64,000 nt of DNA. Origin: Pelobates cultripes. Its lineage: Eukaryota; Chordata; Amphibia; Anura; Pelobatidae. A program made the position numbers and the translations under genes. The notes under the pieces are model-generated. The model saw only the letters and a program-made list of their open reading frames with translations. It had not been told where the DNA came from and did no database searches. Numbering within the stretch: position 1 is the stretch's first letter; every line of letters starts with the position of its first letter. The DNA is taken from positions 133,582,490 through 133,646,489 of the forward strand of contig OW240914.1 in the NCBI GenBank assembly GCA_933207985.1, written 5' to 3'. Shown here piece by piece: positions 23,923-35,064 of this stretch.

Positions 23923-23974
23923 ATGGGCCGAATGGTTCTTATCTGCCGTCACATTCTATGTTTCTATGTTTCAA
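23923..23974 (+). repeat. CR1 3'-terminal tail
   Basis: GATGGGCCGAATGGTTC, then CTTATCTGCCGTCACATTC and ATGTTTCT repeats. The same tail is seen at about 3272-3316 and 12865-12927, which fixes the 3' end of the family. Confidence 0.9.
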
Positions 23975-24877
23975 AGTGAGCGATACAATCAGGGATTTAA
24001 ACGGGGATTATATTATGATTGTTACAATGCAGTATGAGCAGGGTTACATCCCTGCTCACATCAGGAAACCCAGGTGTCTATTGATTTCTTTAGTGGTGAG
24101 AACAGAAATCAGATCTTTCAATGGGAATTTAAATCCTCATAGACAGCAATGCAGTGTGATCAGGGTTATATTCATGCTCACATCAGAAAACCGAGGCATC
24201 AATAGACACCTGGGGCTCCTCTCTGTCAGCTGGGGACATTTTTAGTGGCCCCAAAGTGACAGGTGAGCTGCATGCAAAGCTAAGATTGAGATCACCGTGC
24301 AGTTCTTTCAGAGGGATATAAAATTCCAAAGACAGCAATGTAGTGGAGTGGCTCTTCCTCCCTACTACAATGGCATTTTGATGAGTGCTGGGCTGTCAGT
24401 TTCCCAGCACTGGTCGCAATGCATTGGACAAAATATATTCAACTTTAAAGATATAAAGCTGTCATACAGAAAATAGCCAGTAGATGGCAACGACATACCA
24501 CTCTGCTTCAATTTCCCTTGCTAATATAAGTGCTGATATAAGAAGAAGGAAACCTTTGGATTAGGATTAAATTAGGGATTAAGATTATGAATTAAGAATA
24601 GGTTTAGAATAAATATTAGGTTTAGTATTTGGTTTATTATTAGGTTCATATTTAAAATGGATTAAGAATTAATTTTAGGATTGGGATTAGGTTTTAGTTT
24701 AGGATTAGGACAGCAAGGGGATCCCTCTGATGAAATCAGCAAGGGAATCCTTCGAACACCATTTAGAGGACAAGGATTACGATTAGGATCAATTTTAAAA
24801 CTGTGAGAAGCATAGAATGATTGGTTGGGATTAAGGTTAGGTTTTGTTATTAGATTTAGGGTTATATATATAAGGAT
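23975..24877. other. No gene; older repeat-like sequence
   Basis: Two similar blocks (GCAGGGTTACATCCCTGCTCAC near 24040 and TCAGGGTTATATTCATGCTCAC near 24160) suggest a degenerate direct repeat. From 24560 on there are loose TTAGGATTA/TTAGGTTT runs. The last 8 bases are the left target duplication of the next element. Confidence 0.4.
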
Positions 24878-25212
24878 TAGTGATGTCCCACGAACGGTTC
24901 GCCACGGACTCATCATTGATTAAACTTTGACCCTGTACCTCACAGTCAGCAGACACATTCCAGCCAATCAGCAGCAGACCCTCCCTCCCAGACCCTCCCA
25001 CCTCCTGGACAGCTCACTAAGAATGCAGCTTCACAATGGATGCTGTCCAGGAGGTGGGAGGGTCTGGGAGGGAAGGTCTGCGGCTGACTGGCTGGAATGT
25101 GTCTGCTGACTGTGAGGTACAGGGTCAAAGTTTACTCAATGATGAGTCCGTGGCGAACCGTTCGTGGCGAACCGTTCGCGAACCGTTCGGCGAACAGTTT
25201 GGGACATCACTA
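24878..25212. mobile_element. hAT-type foldback element with perfect 8-bp duplication
   Basis: Ends TAGTGATGTCCCA and TGGGACATCACTA are inverted, and the arms stay complementary over about 130 bases (CCTCCCAGACCCTCCCACCT against its complement). Flanks ATAAGGAT (24870-24877) and ATAAGGAT (25213-25220) are identical. Terminal TAGTGATG and 8-bp duplications are standard for hAT. A GAACCGTTCG-type motif is repeated three times next to the right end. No transposase. Confidence 0.9.
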
Positions 25213-25220
25213 ATAAGGAT

Positions 25221-26314
25221 TCATTTGAGATTTGGGGTTTGGTTTAGGATTAAGGATTTTATGCTGGGATTAAGATTAAGGTTACTTTGCAACGGTATAC
25301 ATATGGGTATTGTTGTTGAGTAAAGTTAGGATAATTTTATTACAAGTTTATTACAATGATTTAAAAAAGCACACAAAATGCAATGCATGTGTAAAAATTA
25401 AAATTTTTTAATAAATACCACAAACTTTAAAAAAATGGTTAAAAAATGTAATCTCAATAAAGCTCACAATATATAATCATGCAAATGGTATGCATTTGTG
25501 GAATAACTTATCTGAGCTACTACAATGCCCCAAAATGCATCATAGACAAATCTTTAATTAAAAAACAACAACCTGTAATGCACAGGTTATAAATTCAGCT
25601 CTTTATTTTCACAAAATCATGGCAATGGTATATAATTCGTGTCATTCTATACTCAATATGGCTGAGAAAATGTGAAACAAAAAAATGATCACAAACTTTG
25701 ACATATTGAAAACTTGATAACATGCTAAGGCATAATATACACCATATGCGATACCTTGGAATGTCAATTTTTACAAATGGTGGGCCTATGTGGGGTAATT
25801 TTAATAGTCAAACTGCTATAGCACCCCAAAATAAGACTACAAAAATTCTAACTGTAAAAACTGAAATGGTCGGGACTCTTTACAGGATAGTAGCAAAGGC
25901 ATGCATCGGTTGTATCCTTGTACTCAGAAGATGTAGCTGAACAAAATATGTATGTTTTGTACAGTATTAACAAAAAGAACACAAGAACTGACCATGTAGG
26001 AGATAAGCCCTCATGTATGGAGAGTAACCTTAATAAAACATAACTTTTAATTTAATTGTATAAATATTAAAAAATCCTTGATCACAAATATGGAGAATCA
26101 AATTTATATCTATAATAGGAAAAAATCCTTCAGAAATAGGAAAAGTATCAAGTTATAATAAACAAACGATCTAAATAAAACAATATGAAAAGAAAATAAA
26201 GAAAAAAGCAAGTATCAGATGCTGACCACTGTAACTCAGTGAAAAAAAGTGGAATGATTGCACTGAAAATTGCAATGTGCAGAGAAAATGTAAATGAAAA
26301 ATAAAGGATATTGC
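25221..26314. other. No feature recognised
   Basis: AT-rich. The frames present are short and show no family-like motif. Confidence 0.4.
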
Positions 26315-27288
26315 TTTGCTGCAGAGGGATTTGGATAGATTGGGGGACTGGGCACGAAAATGGCAGATGAAATTTAACGTAGAGAAATGCAAAGTTATGC
26401 ACTTCGGGGTTAAGAATGCACAAGCAACTTACACACTAAATGGTAGTGAATTAGGATAACCACACACGAGAATGATTTGGGAATTGTTATAGACAGCAAA
26501 TTAGGCAGCAATATGCAATGTCAATCTGCAGTTGCTAAGGCCAGTAAGGTTTTGTCATGTATAAATAGGAGCATAAATTTGAGATGAAAATATAATTTTG
26601 CCTCTCTATTAATCGTTGGTAAGACCACACCTTGAATATGCTGTGCAATTTTGGGCACCTGTTCCAAAGAAAGATATCATGGCACTAGAAAAAGTCCAGA
26701 GACAAGCTACAAAATTGATAAACGGAATGGAGCATTTTAGTTATGAAGAAAGGTTAAAAAAAAAAAAATCTGTTTAGTTTGGAAAAACAGCGCCTGAGAG
26801 GGGATATGATAACCTTATACAAATATATTCGGGGCTAGTACATACCTTTATCTGGAAATCTATTCATAAACAGGGCTATACATAGGATACGAGGTCACAC
26901 ATTTAGGCGGGAAGAAAGGAGATTTCAGCTAAGGCAAAGAAAAGGTTTTTTTTTACAGTAAGAGCAATAAGGATATGGAATTCTCTGCCTGAATAGGTGG
27001 TTTTGTCAGAGTCACTACAGATGTTTAAACTGCAATTGGATAAATACTTACAAAAACATAACATACAGGGATATAATTTCTAATTAGTGGGGTAATAGCT
27101 GCTTGATCCAAGGAGACATCTGACTGCTATTTTGGGGGTCAAGAAGAAATTTTTTTTCTAGTTTGTTGCAAAGTTGGAAGCGCTTCAGACTGGGTTTTTT
27201 TGCCTTCTTTTGGATCAACAGCAACAACATATGTGAGGAAGGCTGAACATGATGGACGCAAGTCTCTTTTCAGCTATGTAACTATGGT
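26315..27288 (+). pseudogene. Decayed CR1-like LINE 3' part, second family
   Basis: Translated pieces in shifting frames include DLDRLGDWARKWQMKFNVEK, the block [51 protein letters not shown] and LQMFKLQLDKYL. These are the thumb and C-terminal region of a CR1/L2-type reverse transcriptase. It ends in TTTTCAGCTATGTAACTATG, a tail unlike that of the 20-24 kb family. Many stops; old. Confidence 0.8.
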
Positions 27289-27692
27289 CAAAGTAAAAGT
27301 CTCTATGAATGAATATCTTGTAAAGTAAAACATTTAACCCCTTAAGGACCGAGGATGGTTCAGGACCGTCATCGGCATTTTCCCATTGCCGACCGGTGAC
27401 GGTCCTGAACCGTCCTAACGGTCCTATTTACTTACCTGATCGCCGTCGTTCCCCCGGCGGCGATCGGCGTTGCTCCTGGTGTGGGGAGACTGCCTGCAGC
27501 CCAGACAGTCTCCCCACACTGGATTAGGACCCCTGTGGCCATGTGATCGGTCAACATAGCGATCACATGGTCACAATAGGTGTCCTAGTGTCTGCCTGCA
27601 GGGGGACTGCCTGTACTGACAGGCAGTCTCCCTGCTAGTGTAAAATCATTAAAAAAAATAAAGTTAGTGTTTATAAAAAATAAAAAAAATTA

Positions 27693-27736
<44 letters not shown>

Positions 27737-27874
27737 ATACAGACATATATTATATTTATATAATATATGTCTGTATATCATATATATAATGTCATACTAA
27801 GTGTATTTTTATATTAATATGTACTTATAGTAATATAAAAATACACTTATAATTAAATTACACACGTATATATA

Positions 27875-29427
27875 CAGGGAGTGCAGAATTATTAGGCAAG
27901 TTGTATTTTTGAGGATTAATTTTATTATTGAACAACAACCATGTTCTCAATGAACCCAAAAAACTCATTAATATCAAAGCTGAATATTTTTGGAAGTAGT
28001 TTTTAGTTTGTTTTTAGTTATAGCTATGTTAGGGGATATCTGTGTGTGCAGGTGACTATTACTGTGCATAATTATTAGGCAACTTAACAAAAAACAAATA
28101 TATACCCATTTCAATTATTTATTATTACCAGTGAAACCAATATAACATCTCAACATTCACAAATATACATTTCTGACATTCAAAAACAAAACAAAAACAA
28201 ATCAGTGACCAATATAGCCACCTTTCTTTGCAAGGACACTCAAAAGCCTGCCATCCATGGATTCTGTCAGTGTTTTGATCTGTTCACCATCAACATTGCG
28301 TGCAGCAGCAACCACAGCCTCCCAGACACTGTTCAGAGAGGTGTACTGTTTTCCCTCCTTGTAAATCTCACATTTGATGATGGACCACAGGTTCTCAATG
28401 GGGTTCAGATCAGGTGAACAAGGAGGCCATGTCATTAGATTTTCTTCTTTTATACCCTTTCTTGCCAGCCACGCTGTGGAGTACTTGGACGCGTGTGATG
28501 GAGCATTGTCCTGCATGAAAATCATGTTTTTCTTGAAGGATGCAGACTTCTTCCTGTACCACTGCTTGAAGAAGGTGTCTTCCAGGAACTGTCAGTAGGA
28601 CTGGGAGTTGAGCTTGACTCCATCCTCAACCCGAAAAGGCCCCACAAGCTCATCTTTGATGATACCAGCCCAAACCAGTACTCCACCTCCACCTTCTGAG
28701 TCGGACTGGAGCTCTCTGCCCTTTACCAATCCATCCACGGGCCCATCCATCTGGCCCATCAAGACTCACTCTCATTTCATCAGTCCATAAAACCTTAGAA
28801 AAATCAGTCTTGAGATATTTCTTGGCCCAGTCTTGACGCTTCAGCTTGTGTGTCTTGTTCAGTGGTGGTCGTCTTTCAGCCTTTCTTACCTTGGCCATGT
28901 CTCTGAGTATTGCACACCTTGTGCTTTTGGGCACTCCAGTGATGTTGCAGCTCTGAAATATGGCCAAACTGGTGGCAAGTGGCATCGTGGCAGCTGCACG
29001 CTTGACTTTTCTCAGTTCATGGGCAGTTATTTTGCGCCTTGGTTTTTCCACACGCTTCTTGCGACCCTGTTGACTATTTGAATGAAACGCTTGATTGTTC
29101 GATGATCACGCTTCAGAAGCTTTGCAATTTTAAGAGTGCTGCATCCCTCTGCAAGATATCTCACAATTTTTGACTTTTCTGAGCCTGTCAAGTCCTTCTT
29201 TTGACCCATTTTGCCAAAGGAAAGGAAGTTGCCTAATAATTATGCACACCTGATATAGGGTGTTGATGTCATTAGACCACACCCCTTCTCATTACAGAGA
29301 TGCACATCACCTAATATGCTTAATTGGTAGTAGGCTTTCGAGCCTATACAGCTTGGAGTAAGACAACATGCATAAAGAGGATGATGTGGTCAAAATACTC
29401 ATTTGCCTAATAATTCTGCACTCCCTG
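27875..29427 (-). mobile_element. Tc1-like DNA transposon, probably the DD37E (TRT) group
   Basis: Ends CAGGGAGTGCAGAATTATTA are inverted over about 25 bases, with TA on both sides (27873-27874, 29428-29429). A second inverted pair, CATAATTATTAGGCAAC near 28065 and GTTGCCTAATAATTATG near 29229, gives the inner repeat of an IR/DR arrangement. Length 1553 bp, the size of a complete autonomous Tc1-like element. It sits inside TTAA element B. Confidence 0.9.
28202..29209 (-). pseudogene. Tc1-like transposase (frameshifted)
   Basis: Three pieces: 29209-29027 starts MGQKKDLTGSEKSKIVRYL and holds the first helix-turn-helix (STLKIAKLLKRDHRTIKRFI). Frame 29051-28650 holds the second DNA-binding domain and the first catalytic aspartate in VLWTDEMRV (Asp91 of this piece). 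Frame 28525-28202 holds the second aspartate in FMQDNAPSH and the glutamate in SPDLNPIENLW. Between the second Asp and the Glu I count 37 residues, versus 34 in classic Tc1. DD37E spacing is established for the TRT and mosquito ITm groups. All three catalytic residues remain, but at least two frameshifts (near 29040 and in 28530-28650) disable it. Confidence 0.9.
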
Positions 29428-30415
29428 TATATATAATATATATAATAACTATATATATTGTATATATATCATTATAAAATATAAATAATAAGTAATTAAA
29501 ATTAAATAAATTTTTTTTAAATAATAATAAAAATTTAAAAAAAATTATATATCTATATGAAATTTTATTCTAACTGTATTTTAAAATTAATATATATATA
29601 TATATATATATATTTATATCAAAATACACTTAGAATGAATTTGTATATATATCTATGTATATATAAATAAATAAAAATAATGCGAAATATACATATGTCC
29701 ATATACAAAATTACATAAATAATTATATAAATATACACGTAGACTTCAAATATATAAATATGAATATATATTTAAATTCTACGTGCGTATTTATGTAATA
29801 TTTTTACATAATTAGGTAATTTTATTGATTGCAATTTGAGGGACCTGCCTGCCAACCCAGGCCGAAAGTCCAGAGAATTTAATCTGCTAGCACTGTATTT
29901 TACCCTGTAACATTCTACGACACCCTAAAACCTGTACATGGGGAGTACTGTTTTACTCGGGAGACTTCGCTGAACACAAATATTAGTGATTCAAAACAGT
30001 AAAACATATCACAGCGATGATATTGTCAATGAAAGTGACTTTTTTTGCATTTTTCACACACAAACAGCACTTTTACTGATGATATAATTGTTGTGATATG
30101 TTTTCCAGTTTTTAAACACTAATATTTGTGTTCAGCGATGTCTCCCGAGTAAAACAGTGCCCCCCATGTACAGGTTTTATTGCATTTTTGAAAGTTACAA
30201 AGTCAAATATATGGGTCAAATATTTTTACATTGAAAATGGCCAGGTTGGTTACGTTGCCTTTGAGAGCGTATGGTAGCCCAGGAATGAGAATTACCCCCA
30301 TGATGGCATACCATTTGCAAAAGAAGACAACCCAAGGTATTGCAAATGGGGTATGTCCAGTCTTTTTTAACAACCACTTAGTCACAAACACTGTCCAAAA
30401 TTAGCGTTCAATTTA

Positions 30416-30589
30416 CCGTATATACTCGTGTATAAGTCGATCTCGTGTATAAGTCGAGTGCAGTTTTGTGACCAACAATTGTGAAATATGCTATGCCTCG
30501 TGGATAAGTCGAGGGTAAAACTTGGGGCTATGAAATTCTGTAATTTTTTTAATTATATACACACACACTCATACAAACACACACTCTGC

Positions 30590-30622
<33 letters not shown>

Positions 30623-31263
30623 TCATACAAACACACACTGTGCATTATATACACACACACTCATACACACACTCTGCATTATACACACACACACTCACAC
30701 ACACACACACTCTGCATTATACACACACACACACACTCATACACACACTGCATTATACAAACACACTCATACAAACAATCTGCATTATACACACACACTC
30801 ATACAAACACACACACTGCATTATATACACACACTCATACAAACACACACTCTGTGTATATAATGCAGAGTGTGTGTGAACTGGGTGGGGGGAGGGCATT
30901 TTTATTTAATTTTTTTTAATTTTAATATAATTTTATTATTATTTAAAAAAAAAATAAAATTGTCCCCCCTCCCTGCTTGTTAACTGGTCGGGAGGGGGGC
31001 TATCTTAATCCCTGGTGGTCCAGTTGCATGGGCTGTGAAGTGGGGGGGCCGGCAGGAAGCATTTACTTACCTTTCCTGCAGCTCCTGTCAGCTCCACTGT
31101 AAGTCTCGCGGTCTGGTTGCCGCGTGGATCGTTGCCATGGCTCTGACGGCCGCGGCTCTCTAAGTTGCCATAATACAGACAGTGACTCGAGTATAAGTCG
31201 AGTGGGGGGTTTTAAGCACAAAAAATGTGCTGAAAAACTAGACTTATACTCGAGTATATACTG
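30416..31263 (+). mobile_element. CGTATA-ended DNA element nested in TTAA element B
   Basis: Left end CCGTATATACTCGTGTATAA, right end ACTTATACTCGAGTATATAC then TG; flanked by TA at 30414-30415 and 31264-31265. Comparison with palindrome 1 of copy A, which lacks it, supports a TA duplication. Inside are a CA minisatellite, a GC-rich block with GCAGCTCCTGTCAGCTCC and a TTTTTCAGCACATTTT-like hairpin. No coding capacity. The transposon superfamily is not decided. Confidence 0.8.
30545..30860. repeat. CA/TGCATTATA minisatellite
   Basis: Units of ACACACACTCATACAAACAC plus TCTGCATTATA, carried by the CGTATA-ended element. The same unit type appears in the other copies at 13080-13290 and 38205-38600. 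Confidence 0.9.
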
Positions 31264-31893
31264 TAGTTTTTTTACTTTTTTCACACACAAACAAATATGA
31301 ATGTTTACTTTGGCCAGTGTTTTTGACTAAGTGGCTACTAAAAAAGACTGGACATACCCCATATTGAATACCCTGGGTTGTCTACTTTAAAAAAAAATCT
31401 GTACATGTGGGGTGTTATTCAGAGATTTATGACAGATAATAGTGTTACAATGTCACTATTGATAAATTTTAAAAATGTATGTTTTGAAACCGCAATATCC
31501 TACTTGTACCTATAGCCCTATAACATGCAAAAAAGCACGTAAACACTAGGTATTTTTAAACTCAGGACAAAATTTTTAATCTATTTAGCAGTTTTTTCAT
31601 TCGCTTTTGTAGATGAGTAAAAGATTTTTCAAGTAAAAGTCAAAAAACATGTATTTTTTTCAATTTTTCATCATTTTTTTATTTTTTTTAAATTAAAATA
31701 CATGAGATTATATAAATAATGGTATGTAAAGAAAGCCCCCTTTGTCCTGAAAAAAACAATATATAATTTGTATGGGAACAGTAAATGAGAAAGCGGAAAA
31801 TTACAGCCAAACACAAACACCACAAAAGTGTAAAAATATGCCTGGTCGCAAATGTACAACATCGCAAAAACAGTCCAGTCCTTAAGGGGTTAA

Positions 31894-33299
31894 GACTAAA
31901 TGTGAGTTCAACAAATTAAAAATAATTATATATGCTAGGTCAACAACTTAACTGTCACTGCCATTTGCATACGTTTGCCTAGATGAGGCAAGAAATTGGA
32001 GATAAATTGTCTTTTTTGTCCTACAATTATGCCTACAACCTCTTGAAGAAAATATATCTCCATTATTTAGTTGTACTTTTTGTACTATTAGCAAAGGCAA
32101 AATGTTTAGGATGTAAGGTTCTGTTTTTGTAGAGCCATAACCCAGCTGCAGAAATGGCGTACCACCCTCTGATAATGCCTAAAAATAGGGGAAGGCTACT
32201 AGGGCAGATGTAATAACAACAGAGCTAACACAACCATATGACAAAACAATTGAAAATAAGTCAGGAAAAGGCATAAAAACATGATCAGAAGAGACAGTCA
32301 CATGGCCAAGTTTATTGTTATTTAGTTTTGTTATGTTTGTTTTTGTAGAATAGGAATGGATTTGAGAAGGATGGGGAAAATCCCCCCTAGATGATCTAGT
32401 TAAGATATCAAAGGAGTAAGATCCACTTGACATGATTATGTAGTTTTAAGATCATATGTTTTACTGTGTAAGCTAGGGACTTAAGGGAAATGCCCAGAAC
32501 AAAATGAATTAGCGAGAAAACGACTTGTCAGAAAGTGTGCATAATTGTGCATGTACTCCAAACATGTATTCCATGTTGTTTGTGTGTGAGTTCATAAACT
32601 ACCAGGTCTGGTGGGAAGATGAACTACAGCCTACAAGGGTCTAAATACAACCATGGGAGGGTTTTATATGCTTTCTTTTAGATAAGGTAAAAGTTGCTAT
32701 TATGAACGTATTCTTAACAATTGCATACAACTTTACATTGTGTACCTTGCAACATAAGTCCCTTTCCATTAGGCCTGTTACCTCCAAGGATTTGTCTCTT
32801 TTGATTGTAACAATGTCAATGTTACATAAATTAAGGAAATTTGGCCCATTGAACTGATTCTGGTTGTATATGCATATGTATTCCTATTAGGTTAGTGCAT
32901 TTTTCGTATGCGAATGTAAATGTTCTAAACAGTGCCTTATTTGTCAGTTCTGAATTTATGATAGGAGAATATTTTTGATTCATGTAAATGGAAGTAGGTA
33001 CAAGTTGTCTCATCCATAGCTCCTATTGTAGTAAGATGCCACTGACGCCTGAGACAACCCTCCACCAAGGAGCTAAGTTTAATTTGTATAATCCAAACTA
33101 ATAGATCTTTATAAAGAGTTATAAGTAAATGCGGGTCCAGAGTAATAAATTGAATACATATTTGTCAAACAGGCAGTTATCTTAACACCTAAGTAAGTGA
33201 TAAATGTAATTTTTGCTTTCGATTTGTCTATATTGATCTTATAGCCAGACAAACCTAAGAATCTTCATAATAGTGAATTTCTTGATAATACTGTAGCAG
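31894..33299. other. No gene; possibly more of an old LINE
   Basis: Minus-strand frames are interrupted every few dozen codons. The sequence continues downstream of the L1-like fragment at 33300-34130, so part of it may be its 3' half, but I see no motif that proves this. Confidence 0.35.
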
Positions 33300-34130
33300 G
33301 ATGATGTTTGCACATAAACTAATATTATATGATCGTCCACTCATTTGCATTCCTGATGCATCTTGGTTCACCCAATTTTCTTGGCAAGGCGGTTCAACGC
33401 AAAGGGCAAGTAGAAGGACTGACAAATGAGTTATTAAGACTATAGCTATATGGCCATTCTTAAAGTCCTGGATACCTTAAAAACCCCTCACCTATCCCAA
33501 ACTTTCCCAGAATTTCCCACGGGAAAATCTAGCCCACCTGGTTGAACTCTTTCTCCGATTCCAAAGAGAGAAGCATTACAGGGATGGACTGGTGTCTCAC
33601 AAACCTAATTACATTCATGGTATGTTTGATGTTATCTGGGACTTCAAAGGAAAACATAAACTGATCAGCCTGGGAAGAAAAAGCTTTAACCGATTAGCCA
33701 AAATCTTCAAGTAAAGGCTGTCCTCACTTACCGCCCGGGTTCCGTTCTTATGACTTGGTCGTAAAAAGGAATTGGTTGGTAAGTGAGAATGCAAAAGCGA
33801 GCATGCGCAAGAAAGCAGATCTATGTTTGGGAGAATTCCCCCAAACATAGACCAGTTCACTAGAGCAGGGAATCCCACAAATCTATGTTCGAGGAAAATT
33901 CGCCGAACAGGGACTAGCTTTCTAAAGTGGGGAATCCCTTAAATCGCCAAGCTAGAGAGCTGGTCGTAAAAGTGCTTACCGTGGTAAAACAGGTAGGTTG
34001 TTAAGTGAGGACCACCTTTATATCATGACTTCAAGGTTAATCAAGGAAATTGAGAGATAACCTGCATATTGGAACTTTGATAAACACTATTCTTGCTTCT
34101 ACTAGATGAAGAGGAGGAGAAACATTTAAT
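33300..34130 (-). pseudogene. Old L1/Tx1-like reverse transcriptase fragment
   Basis: Minus-strand translations in several frames recall this family: GYLSISLINLEV (about 34060-34020; the usual form is YRPISLINxD), then KILANRLKLFLPRLI (about 33710-33660), FALNRLAKKI and the catalytic-box-like VDDHIIL (about 33430-33300). The TA-target element at 33714-34018 lies exactly between the LINLEV and KILANRL blocks, which are adjacent in intact proteins. Very decayed. Confidence 0.6.
33714..34018. mobile_element. TA-target non-autonomous DNA transposon (copy 2)
   Basis: Ends AAGGCTGTCCTCACTTACCG and, in reverse complement, AAGGTGGTCCTCACTTAACA; TA at 33712-33713 and 34019-34020. Internal blocks CTATGTTTGGGAGAATTCCC and GCAGGGAATCCC match the element at 1573-3369. 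Uninterrupted, 305 bp. Confidence 0.8.
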
Positions 34131-34146
34131 AACATCCGATTATAAT

Positions 34147-35051
34147 TGTAGCAGACCGTTTCAGCACACAAGGGGTTAAAACCGTTTAGGCGATCGTCCC
34201 CTTTCAGAGATGCAGGCACAGCTACTGTAGAACACCAAACACACGAACCGCATGTAAGGGAATGCTCCAAACTCCCGAACGGCATACAATGTAACACTCC
34301 AAACTCACGAACTGGAACCATACGAATCGCTGCTAGCAGACGAATAGGAAAAGCCTCCAAGCGGCTTACATTCCTAGCAATCAGTCTCTATCAGCATTCA
34401 ATAAATCCCCCCAAAGGCGAGACAAGGCTCCGTGTTGAGGGTCAAGCAGTGGTCTGTTTAATGAGGGCTATCTGCCCAGTATTTATGCAGGTCTCCCACC
34501 TGGTGGACACTTCCCTAGGGGACCAAATGGGAGACTGTGACAAGGGACAGACAAGTAGCCAAATAGGATACACAGTCACATTGTATTCCCACAATGCATC
34601 CTAACTTCCCTCCCTCTGTCCTGGAGATAATTGGGAAGTAATCCAAGTATCTCCCAGGACAGAGGCAAAACTCCATTAACCACATGGCAGTAAAAGACAG
34701 TAAAAGACATAAAAAATGTATAAAGTTACAACTGTTGCACAAAACATATACATTCTACCTATCCCCAGATAGCTTAGATCTGAGCGCACAAAAGTATTGA
34801 ATAGCGCTTAGATCCTATGCACACAGTCCAATCGCCATGGAGTTAAAGTGTTCACAAAGTCTGTTCTCCATGCAAATAGACTCCACGGGATGGCTATCTG
34901 GGGTAATGCTGTTCATACGGTTTAAACTACCAAATGAACAGGCATCCGGTTAAATAAGCCTTTTCTGCGGTGGAAAAGAAGGCTTTTAACAAGGCAACAG
35001 GCGAGCAACCAGGCTTCTCCAATGAAATGTGGCGAGATTGGTCTCGTCACA
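34147..35051 (-). repeat. 3' LTR
   Basis: 905 bp. Closely similar to the 5' LTR at 36609-37484, for example across CTCCGTGTTGAGGGTCAAGC and TCCCCAGATAGCTTAGATC. The minus-strand start is TGTGACGA and the end is GCTACA, so it obeys the TG...CA rule. Confidence 0.9.
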
Positions 35052-35064
35052 TCTCTCCCCTTTT
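35052..35064 (-). other. Polypurine tract
   Basis: AAAAGGGGAGAGA on the minus strand directly abuts the TGTGACG start of the 3' LTR, where second-strand priming occurs in LTR elements. Confidence 0.8.

Larger units (their letters stand above)
20190..23974 (+). mobile_element. CR1-clade LINE (copy 2), near full length
   Basis: ORF1 with an SGNH esterase domain is followed by ORF2 with an apurinic-type endonuclease and a reverse transcriptase, and the copy ends in an octamer-type tail. An esterase in ORF1 and short tandem repeats at the 3' end are established marks of CR1. It is 5'-truncated within ORF1 and ORF2 is broken by several frameshifts and stops, so it is dead. It is the reference copy for the fragments at 2040-3317 and 12790-12927. 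Confidence 0.9.
27334..31893 (-). mobile_element. TTAA-target palindrome-rich element, copy B, with two nested insertions
   Basis: Flanked by TTAA at 27334-27337 and 31890-31893. The ends are inverted: CCCCTTAAGGACCGAGG and, in reverse complement, CCCCTTAAGGACTGGAC. In the minus direction it is collinear with copy A at 4735-6862. The left end carries a GC-rich hairpin (GTTCAGGACCGTCATCGGC with GCCGACCGGTGACGG...). Removing the insertions at 27875-29427 and 30416-31263 leaves about 2.15 kb, the length of copy A. No transposase. Confidence 0.8.

Noticed and set aside
28205..28598. Plus-strand frames across the Tc1-like transposase
   Set aside because: Shadows of the minus-strand transposase, which has clear catalytic motifs.
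30488..30919. Histidine/threonine-rich frame of 143 codons
   Set aside because: CA microsatellite translation inside a DNA element.
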